This document shows, piece after piece, positions 1 to 5,326 of a DNA stretch of 18,061 nucleotides. Origin of the DNA: an uncultured Bacteroidales bacterium. Its GTDB lineage: Bacteria > Bacteroidota > Bacteroidia > Bacteroidales > UBA3663. The stretch lies in NCBI GenBank assembly GCA_937899265.1, contig CALBPV010000072.1, positions 1-18,061 of the forward strand. Direction: 5' to 3'. A program made the translations under genes and the position numbers. The first letter of the stretch is position 1; each line of letters starts with the position of its first letter. A model generated the notes under the pieces. That model saw only the letters and a list, made by a program, of their open reading frames with translations. It was not told the DNA's origin and did not search any database.

Positions 1-89
1 ATTAAGAATATATATATTTATACATCAATATAAATATAAAAAGTTTATAATTTAAAAATATATTAAATAAATTTAAATATAAAATAAAA
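1..89. other. Very AT-rich non-coding DNA upstream of the eukaryote-like gene
   Basis: This stretch is almost entirely A and T, with runs of TATA, TTTAAA and AAAT and hardly any G or C. It leads into an A-rich context directly before the ATG at 90. Nothing in it resembles the Bacteroidota promoter box found elsewhere in the window. The composition fits intergenic DNA of a very AT-rich eukaryote such as an anaerobic gut fungus or a protist. That lineage is inferred from composition and from the gene that follows. Confidence 0.6.
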
Positions 90-600
90 ATGTCCAAAAA
101 AAATCAGAAAATTCAAGAGCAAATATACGAAGATAAAATCGACGAAGATGAAATAAAAGAAGACGAAAAGGTTGATATGCGAGAATTTCTTAAAGACATG
201 AAAGGTCTTCATAAAAGAGTGCAATATGCCGATAATGTCGTTCAAGAACAGGATAAAAGATTAGTAGGGGTAAATGAGAAATTAGATGAATATAACAAAG
301 AAGTGGATCATGGTGAAGATTTGACTGATATAGTAAACAAAGGAGTTTTTGGTAGTATTTTCAGTGGTATAAAAAATTTATTTAAATCAAAAGGATCAAA
401 TGAATTAAAGGATAAAGATAAAAAAATAATAAAAAACGCAAAAGAAAAAGAAATAAAAATTAATGAAGAAAATGATTTAAATTTTAAAGAAGATGGAGAA
501 TGGTCAATAATAAAGAAAGATAAGGATATTGATTATAATAAATATAATGAAGATGATATCATTGATGAATCTATTAAAGAAATCAAACAAATGACTAATT
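90..600 (+). CDS. Eukaryote-type SNAP-25/Sec9-like (Qbc) SNARE, truncated at its C-terminus
   Basis: A SNAP-25 family protein supplies SNARE helices that zip with syntaxin and synaptobrevin to drive membrane fusion. Residues about 34-82 form an amphipathic coiled coil that aligns without gaps to the first (Qb) helix of SNAP-25. The zero-layer glutamine is Q54, in EQDKRL against EQGEQL. Hydrophobic layers follow at L58, V61, L65, Y68, V72, L78 and I81, and the helix ends in DLTDIV where SNAP-25 has NLTDLG. A basic and acidic linker of about 75 residues follows. The visible part then ends with IIDESIKEIKQM, which resembles the opening of the second (Qc) helix (MDENLEQV). The frame stays open to 623, but the last residues (SVGDVRP) are bacterial sequence read across the join. 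The first 30 residues are highly charged. No membrane segment is seen, as expected for this family. The codons are strongly A/T-biased. Assignment to the SNARE fold is fairly firm; the exact subfamily and source organism are inferred. Confidence 0.6.
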
Positions 601-605
601 CTGTC
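593..605. other. Abrupt composition break: probable chimeric assembly junction
   Basis: Within about ten bases the sequence changes from DNA that is largely A/T and encodes a eukaryotic SNARE to G/C-rich Bacteroidota DNA. The SNARE reading frame on the plus strand and the TonB-receptor frame on the minus strand both lose their homology here. The receptor frame hits TAG at 595-597. Two unrelated genes from different domains of life broken at one point is the signature of a false join rather than of gene transfer. I see no mobile-element end or repeat at the break. Confidence 0.75.
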
Positions 606-837
606 GGAGACGTTCGGCCTTGACTGTGGTGGATTGGAGGGGAGACTTGTGTTCGGGGGTAAAAGCGGCTTTGACGGTCACCTCCTGTAGGGTGAGTACC
701 TCATCGCCCCAGGCTACGGAGTCGAGGGGGACGGGATTGGCGGTTTTGGGATTCGGTAACCCGGGGCTGGCAATGGCTGCCTGTGCAGTCACCGTGAGAA
801 TGGCCATGCCCCCAAAAAGTAAGTGCATCTGTTTCAT
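598..837 (-). CDS. TonB-dependent outer-membrane receptor, N-terminal fragment
   Basis: About 80 residues of a TonB-dependent receptor remain. Translation probably starts at the ATG at 837, giving MKQMHLLFGG, a hydrophobic stretch and an Ala-rich signal-peptidase site (AQAAIAS). ATG 828 is an alternative start. The mature start carries LQEVTVKA and then SPLQSTTVKAERLRQN. This is the familiar entry to the plug domain of Bacteroidota receptors, where the first motif serves as the TonB box and the second begins the plug. The carboxypeptidase-like domain often found before the plug is absent. The rest of the plug and the barrel are lost at the join near 600. An FMN riboswitch lies upstream on the same strand with no gene in between, so the substrate is likely riboflavin, FMN or a related flavin. 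The substrate is inferred from this regulation only. The longer open frame up to 1026 runs through the leader and is not a credible start. Confidence 0.75.
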
Positions 838-1065
838 TTTCTGTAAAACAAACTTAAACGGTTGATACTTTGTGGCACACCATTCAGGGTTGTTTTGACG
901 AAAAGAAAAAGATACACCTGACTTCCGGTTCGGAGAGATGGGAAACATCCGAAGAGTCTGATCCGCTGCATACTCTCGCATTGGGCGCAGAGTGAAGCTT
1001 AGGGTAGGCCCTGCCGAAGTTCTCATCGCCGCACGGCTAACGACCGGGCGACAACTCCGAGAACG
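838..1065 (-). promoter_or_regulatory. Long leader between FMN riboswitch and receptor start, with hairpins
   Basis: This transcribed leader of about 230 bases has no convincing coding content. Directly after the aptamer is a strong inverted repeat: GTTCTC at 1019-1024 pairs with GAGAAC at 1059-1064, and inside it ATCGCC at 1025-1030 pairs with GGCGA at 1047-1051. Its outer arm adjoins the aptamer's closing helix, so it could act as the expression platform. A second inverted repeat pairs TTCGGA at 929-934 with TCCGAA at 948-953. In the transcript it is followed after about 14 bases by a pyrimidine-rich stretch, but it is a weak terminator candidate. How the switch acts cannot be settled by eye. 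Confidence 0.5.
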
Positions 1066-1186
1066 GTTCTTCTTCCATCCAGACTATACTGTCGGTATGG
1101 GAATTGCACCCATTCCTGCTTCGCCTTGCGGCTCGGCTCGCGGACTGTACCGCCGATCGGGAATTTCACCCTGCCCTGAAGATGTT
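1066..1186 (-). promoter_or_regulatory. FMN (RFN) riboswitch
   Basis: Read on the minus strand, the segment has the conserved RFN blocks in order. First come CTTCAGGGCAGGGTGAAATT and the following CCCGAYCGGCGGT block, then AGTCCGCGAGCC. Next are a variable arm, the block containing GGTGCAATTCCC and ACCGACAGT, and finally AGTCTGGATGGAAGAAGA. The terminal blocks TCTTC and GAAGA close helix P1. This aptamer class binds flavin mononucleotide and normally shuts off riboflavin synthesis or uptake genes when FMN is plentiful. Here the only gene downstream is the TonB-dependent receptor at 837, with no rib gene visible. A Bacteroidota-type promoter sits just upstream. Confidence 0.93.
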
Positions 1187-1203
1187 CTGTCGAAACGACG
1201 GTG

Positions 1204-1235
1204 CAAAGATATGGCAAACGGATGGAAAATGCAAA
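1204..1235 (-). promoter_or_regulatory. Promoter of the FMN riboswitch / TonB-receptor transcript
   Basis: On the minus strand, TTTG (1235-1232) is followed after 20 bases by TATCTTTG (1211-1204). This matches the Bacteroidota -33/-7 promoter pattern TTTG, about 19-20 bases, TAnnTTTG. Transcription would begin near 1198, about a dozen bases before the riboswitch, which is the expected arrangement. Confidence 0.7.
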
Positions 1236-1254
1236 TGATTGTTCCGGAATTTTG

Positions 1255-1287
1255 CAAAAACTGCACATAATTCTCGCGATTGTGCAG
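1255..1287 (-). terminator. Intrinsic terminator of the purA-DUF4230 operon
   Basis: On the minus strand a 7-bp stem, CTGCACA paired with TGTGCAG (1287-1281 and 1267-1261), encloses a 13-base loop and is followed by TTTTT (1260-1256). It lies nine bases past the stop codon of the last gene in the operon and upstream of the next promoter at 1235. The stem is short but the placement is right. Confidence 0.7.
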
Positions 1288-1295
1288 AAAAAACT

Positions 1296-2345
1296 TTATT
1301 TTTCGATGGTCCAAAGGTCGCGACCGAAGCGATCCTGTTCGCGCCAAGTGATTGTGAGCGGTTGCGAAAGGAAGATGTCGCGATGGAGGATTGTGAGCAC
1401 ATTGCGGGCAGCCATCTGTTCTGACAGGAGAGGCGATGCAGACGACGGCAAGAATGTCGAGGCTTTGGCTTTGTGGATGAACTCAACGTGCTGTCCGCTG
1501 CGTTTCACGCTGTAATGGTCGGCTGTGTGGAAGGTGTAGTAAAGTTCGGCCACGGCGAAGAGCTCTGCATAACTGAGTCCGTCGTAATAGAGGTGGGAGC
1601 CGTTCTGATAACGCAGGCAACGGGTGCCGTCGGTGAGCGTGAAGAAACGGTAGGGGTTGGCCCTGCGGGCTTCGGCCAGTGAGGCGGGGAGGGTGGTCTG
1701 CGGAGAACGCTTGCGGGGCAGAATATAGACGGAAATGTTTTTTTTGCCCAGCGAAGAGAGAATATCCGTCACTGTCCGTCGGGCCTGTCGTTCGGCTTTG
1801 TCCCAACAATCGGATTTCTCGCATTTCCAAAGCATGAGCGCATTGGCCCGAGTGGAAAGCTCTTTTTTCTCGGCAGAGGTCCATTTCCCCTGTTCGATGG
1901 GGATTCTCCGTTCGGCATCGCTCACGAGCCATTGGTCTTTGTTGAGAATCTCAATCGGAGGCAGGGTGACCCAGACGCTGTCGTTACGTTCTTCGTACCA
2001 GGTCGAATCGCATTTCGTGAGATCCACGCCCAAATCGAGGCGGGCGGGATAGACCGCGCAAATCTGATTCTCGTCATATCCGAAGATGCCGGCATCCTGT
2101 TTGGTTTGCGACACCATCAGCTCCTTGTACCATGAGAGCACTTTCAGTTTGCGTGTCTGTGAAATGTCGGTGACGGAGATTTTTCCTACGGTAACAGTTC
2201 TTTCGCCGAACGAAGGTACACACGTTTTCCAGAACAAGGTAACGGCAACGGCCACAATCGTCACCACCACCGCCCAGCGGTAGCGCCAAAGGAAAGCCGC
2301 AATGCGGATTGCCTTCTCCCAAAACGATGATTGTTTCTCAGTCAA
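1296..2345 (-). CDS. DUF4230-family membrane-anchored protein, TTG start
   Basis: This 349-residue protein of unknown function has one N-terminal transmembrane helix (about residues 23-39) after a short cytoplasmic tail. The remainder is probably periplasmic. Residues about 50-210 have the DUF4230 pattern and resemble the upstream lipoprotein: LDLGVDLTKCD against IKVGYDLSKVE, and VWVTLPPIEIL against AYITLPDPQIEI. The C-terminal 140 or so residues have no counterpart there. The frame has no ATG between the upstream stop at 2358 and residue 77. The start is therefore taken as TTG at 2345, preceded by AAGGAG eight bases upstream. It overlaps the end of the previous gene by eight bases, so coupled translation is likely. 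An intrinsic terminator follows the gene. Family membership is moderately sure; the function is unknown. Confidence 0.75.
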   Translation of the reverse strand: MTEKQSSFWEKAIRIAAFLWRYRWAVVVTIVAVAVTLFWKTCVPSFGERTVTVGKISVTDISQTRKLKVLSWYKELMVSQTKQDAGIFGYDENQICAVYPARLDLGVDLTKCDSTWYEERNDSVWVTLPPIEILNKDQWLVSDAERRIPIEQGKWTSAEKKELSTRANALMLWKCEKSDCWDKAERQARRTVTDILSSLGKKNISVYILPRKRSPQTTLPASLAEARRANPYRFFTLTDGTRCLRYQNGSHLYYDGLSYAELFAVAELYYTFHTADHYSVKRSGQHVEFIHKAKASTFLPSSASPLLSEQMAARNVLTILHRDIFLSQPLTITWREQDRFGRDLWTIEK

Positions 2346-2907
2346 TGACCAGTCTCCTTAAATCTTCTTCTGTATAGACTTTCGAGTTTTCGAACACCGG
2401 AGTCAGTCCCATCGGACGCAGCAGGTCGCGAATGGTCCGCCGGACTTCTTCTTCGGCCGGGGCAATGAGGTCGAAGCGGGAAAGGGAATTCTGTATTTTG
2501 GTCAGTCCCCGTGCCGCCAATTCGGTCTCCTCGCTCGCTTTGAACGGGTCTCGCAGTCCTGAAACATCGGACACGATTTCATCGCTTAAGATACGTGTCC
2601 CCTCGATTTCGATTTGCGGATCCGGCAAGGTGATGTAAGCTTTGCCGTCCGCCACCCGCAGATTTTCCACCTTCGAGAGGTCGTACCCCACTTTGATGTG
2701 GGCTTCGATGGGAACGAGGATGTTGCGATTGCCGAAAAGACTGCGCAGCGACCCCTTGGCATCCCGGGATTCGACACAAACCTCGGCGGTGGTTTCGAGG
2801 GTATAGAGCATGGGTGTGGCATCGAGAGCATCAATCACTTCCTGTTCGCGCTGGGAGTGCGAACAGGAAGCGAAGAGAGCTATGAGCAGCCACGCCGTGC
2901 GTTTCAT
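2338..2907 (-). CDS. DUF4230-family lipoprotein
   Basis: This is a 189-residue protein starting at ATG 2907, which overlaps the purA stop codon as ATGA. It begins MKRTAWLLIALFASC. The Cys at position 15 after FAS looks like a lipobox, so it is probably an exported, lipid-anchored protein. The body carries the DUF4230 signature region, with a YDLSKVENLRV segment, then YITLPDPQIEIE and a C-terminal part with RRTIRDLLRPMG. It is followed with an eight-base overlap by a longer DUF4230 protein anchored by a membrane helix, so the two probably arose by duplication and may work together. No biochemical role is known to me. A longer in-frame opening up to 3033 lies inside purA and was not used. Confidence 0.8.
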   Translation of the reverse strand: MKRTAWLLIALFASCSHSQREQEVIDALDATPMLYTLETTAEVCVESRDAKGSLRSLFGNRNILVPIEAHIKVGYDLSKVENLRVADGKAYITLPDPQIEIEGTRILSDEIVSDVSGLRDPFKASEETELAARGLTKIQNSLSRFDLIAPAEEEVRRTIRDLLRPMGLTPVFENSKVYTEEDLRRLVID

Positions 2908-4169
2908 TTGCGAACGATGGTTTGATGACGGTCGGGACCGACGGAGAGAATTGTGATGGGGGTCTCGAGTTCCTTTTCGAGGAAGGCGATGTAGTCCTTG
3001 AATTCCTTCGGGAAGTCGGCTTCGGACTTGCATTCCGAGAGGGACGTGTTCCAGCCCGGCAACTCCTTGTAAATAGGATGGATGGTGTCGTCAATCTCGA
3101 AGGGGAACTCCGAGGTCACGCGTCCTCCGATTTCGTAAGCTGTGCAGGCCTTGATGACGGGGAAGGTGTCGAGTACGTCACTCTTCATCATGATGAGCTG
3201 TGTCACGCCGTTAATCATGATGGAATACTTGAGGGCAACGAGGTCAATCCAGCCCGTACGGCGACGACGCCCCGTGACAGCCCCGAATTCGTGGCCGATG
3301 GAGCAGAGTTTCTCGCCGTCGGCATCGAAGAGTTCGGTGGGGAAGGGACCGGAGCCTACGCGTGTGCAGTAGGCTTTGAAGATGCCGAACACCTCGCCGA
3401 TGTTGCGGGGAGCTACGCCCAGACCTGTGCAGCAGCCTGCGCAGATGGTGTTGGACGAAGTGACAAAAGGATAGGAGCCGAAGTCGATGTCGAGCAACGT
3501 TCCTTGGGCACCCTCGGCGAGGATGCTCTTGCCGGCGCGAAGGGCGTTGTTGACTACGTGCTCGGAGTCGATGAACTCAAATTTCTTGAGGAACTCGATG
3601 GCCTGCAACCACTCCTGCTCGAGGGCTGTGATGTCGTAGTCGTAGTTGAGACTGCGAATCATCTTCTCGTGACGGGTCTTGGCAGCTGCATATTTCTCGG
3701 CAAAATTCAGTTCGATGTCGCCCACGCGCAGGCCGTTACGTGAAATCTTGTCCGTATAAGTGGGACCGATGCCTTTGCCGGTCGTGCCGATTTTGCCGGC
3801 ACCTTTGGCGGCCTCGTTGGCAGCGTCGAGGATACGGTGGGTCGGCAGGATGAGGTGAGCCTTGCGCGAGATTTTGAGCTGGCGCGTGATATCGTGACCC
3901 GAAGCCGCCAGTTCCTGAGCCTCCTTCATGAAGAGGAGCGGGTCGAGCACAACGCCGTTGCCGATGATGTTGATTTTACCTCCCTGGAAAATACCGGAGG
4001 GAATGGAACGGAGCACATATTTCTGTCCGTCAAATTCGAGGGTGTGACCGGCGTTGGGTCCGCCCTGGAAACGAGTAACGATGTCGTAGCGCGGGGTGAG
4101 CACGTCAACAACTTTGCCTTTGCCTTCATCTCCCCACTGGAGACCGAGAAGGACGTCAACTTTTTGCAT
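2904..4169 (-). CDS. purA: Adenylosuccinate synthetase
   Basis: PurA joins IMP and aspartate at the cost of GTP to give adenylosuccinate, the first step from IMP to AMP, in the cytoplasm. The 421-residue length is normal. The signature QWGDEGKGK lies at residues 11-19, with the catalytic Asp and the GTP-binding loop. GPNAGHT at 37-43 contains the catalytic His. Further along are GTTGKGIGPTYTDK, the EGAQGTLLDIDFG block, and the TGRRRRTGW stretch of the substrate loop. The start ATG at 4169 lies 12 bases after the Fur-family gene's stop. The end overlaps the following DUF4230 lipoprotein by ATGA. The gene is complete and nothing essential seems missing. Confidence 0.98.
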   Translation of the reverse strand: MQKVDVLLGLQWGDEGKGKVVDVLTPRYDIVTRFQGGPNAGHTLEFDGQKYVLRSIPSGIFQGGKINIIGNGVVLDPLLFMKEAQELAASGHDITRQLKISRKAHLILPTHRILDAANEAAKGAGKIGTTGKGIGPTYTDKISRNGLRVGDIELNFAEKYAAAKTRHEKMIRSLNYDYDITALEQEWLQAIEFLKKFEFIDSEHVVNNALRAGKSILAEGAQGTLLDIDFGSYPFVTSSNTICAGCCTGLGVAPRNIGEVFGIFKAYCTRVGSGPFPTELFDADGEKLCSIGHEFGAVTGRRRRTGWIDLVALKYSIMINGVTQLIMMKSDVLDTFPVIKACTAYEIGGRVTSEFPFEIDDTIHPIYKELPGWNTSLSECKSEADFPKEFKDYIAFLEKELETPITILSVGPDRHQTIVRK

Positions 4170-4181
4170 AGTTTTGAAATA

Positions 4182-4814
4182 TTAAGTTTTCTTTGTTTTC
4201 TTTGAGTCTGTTTGGGAAGTCCCGGCTTTCGCGGTAGTCTCCGAAGTCCGTTTTGGGGGATTGGGGACATGCTGGCGCCGTCGTTCTTCCATTCGTTTGA
4301 TGGCTTTGCGTTCTGCATCCTGACACTTTTTGCAGATGCCGTGAACCACAAACGAGATTTTCTCGATGCGGAAAGTTTTGGGCACACCTTCCAGCCATTC
4401 CCCTATTTCCTCGGGGCGGTTGATGGCGGTGACTTTTCCGCAGTACCGGCACACCGTGAAGCCGTGGGGCTGTTGGTGGATGGTTCGCTCGTAGAAACTC
4501 ATTCCGCCCTCGATGAGGGACACCTGACGGACGAGTTTGGCTTTGACGAGCAATTCAAGCACGTTGTAAACCGTAGTTTTCGACACATGCATATCCATAT
4601 CCATCAGCTGATAGAGCGTTTCTATATCCACCGGGCCGTTGAGGCGGTAGATGGTTTCCAGAACGGCTTTGCGTTCCACCGTCTGTCTCAGCTTGTTCTT
4701 TTTGAGATAAGCTTCGAGTGTCTGGAATGCTTCGTCAATCCATTCGGATTTTTTGCGCAGGCGCAGTTCGCTCACCATGCGGTCGCGTTGGTCGGAGGGC
4801 GTTCGTTTGGTCAT
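4182..4814 (-). CDS. Fur-family transcriptional regulator with extended tails
   Basis: This is a 210-residue metal-dependent repressor-like protein. Residues about 30-100 form the winged helix, with the family hallmark HVSKTTVYNVLELL at about 76-89. The dimerization part carries HGFTVCRYCGK (Cys122, Cys125) and CKKC (Cys161, Cys164), the two CxxC pairs of a structural zinc site. It is longer than the usual 140-150 residues, with about 30 extra residues in front and a Lys/Arg/Thr-rich tail of about 45 residues. The start at 4814 is chosen because ATGA there overlaps the stop of the AlkD-like gene; a longer reading to 4856 lies inside that gene. It sits directly before purA in the same operon. 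Whether it senses iron, zinc or peroxide cannot be told from the sequence. Confidence 0.9.
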   Translation of the reverse strand: MTKRTPSDQRDRMVSELRLRKKSEWIDEAFQTLEAYLKKNKLRQTVERKAVLETIYRLNGPVDIETLYQLMDMDMHVSKTTVYNVLELLVKAKLVRQVSLIEGGMSFYERTIHQQPHGFTVCRYCGKVTAINRPEEIGEWLEGVPKTFRIEKISFVVHGICKKCQDAERKAIKRMEERRRQHVPNPPKRTSETTAKAGTSQTDSKKTKKT

Positions 4815-5326
4815 GAGAGATAGAGACTTGCAGCCGTACGCAACGCGATGTCGCAACGGGTGTCGTTGAGAATACGGGCGGCTTTCTCCCGCAAGGAAGG
4901 AGCGCCCAACCGTGTAGCAAGCTTGAGGGCCGTGTAGAGTCTGCGGCGGTCGTCGCTTTTGGTCAGGGTGTCGAGCAAATCCTGAGCGTAAGGAACCCGG
5001 GCGAGAAGATTCATGACCAACTGGTCGCTAATCTCATCGTAAGGAGCTTCTTCCGTCCACCGTTCAGCCGTTGGGCGGGTAAAAGTGCCGATGGGATAGA
5101 GCCGGGTGGCCAACATCTTCGACTCGCGGATGTCTTCCTGCCAAAGCGTTTCAGCCAGTTCGTCCGACGGTTCGTAGAGAGCCGCCACGTCCTTGAGCCG
5201 CATCGAAGGAACCCCGAAAGCCAGTTTGTAGCTGACTCCGTGGACACGCAGCGATGCGCTCACGTCGGCATTCATCTGCCTGCGGAACTGCGCATGAATT
5301 TCGCTCAGGAGCTCGGGCTGTATCAT
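4811..5326 (-). CDS. AlkD-like HEAT-repeat protein (putative DNA alkylation repair)
   Basis: This 171-residue helical protein resembles the N-terminal and middle part of AlkD-type DNA glycosylases, which remove alkylated bases. The support is the stretch FGVPSMRLKDVAALY, followed by ELAETLWQEDIRESKMLATRL. This reproduces the family pattern of a short motif, then a paired helix with the LW and RE residues. It is shorter than characterised AlkD proteins (about 220-240 residues) and ends in a degenerate helical repeat. Glycosylase activity should therefore not be assumed. It overlaps by ATGA both with the M49 peptidase gene before it and the Fur-family gene after it, so it is translated as part of the operon. 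Confidence 0.65.
   Translation of the reverse strand: MIQPELLSEIHAQFRRQMNADVSASLRVHGVSYKLAFGVPSMRLKDVAALYEPSDELAETLWQEDIRESKMLATRLYPIGTFTRPTAERWTEEAPYDEISDQLVMNLLARVPYAQDLLDTLTKSDDRRRLYTALKLATRLGAPSLREKAARILNDTRCDIALRTAASLYLS

Noticed and set aside
1..600. Recent transfer of a eukaryotic gene into the bacterium
   Set aside because: Both flanking genes are truncated at one base-level point, and the upstream non-coding DNA is also eukaryote-like, so a false assembly join is far simpler.
620..865. Short plus-strand open frame after the join
   Set aside because: It is the reverse of the TonB-receptor N-terminus, which has a proper signal peptide and plug-entry motif on the other strand.
838..1026. 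N-terminal extension of the TonB-receptor frame to 1026
   Set aside because: The extension lies in the riboswitch leader, has no family similarity and would place the signal peptide in the middle of the protein.
992..1486. Several overlapping short frames on both strands across the riboswitch
   Set aside because: They coincide with the FMN aptamer, leader and terminator and have no protein-like features.
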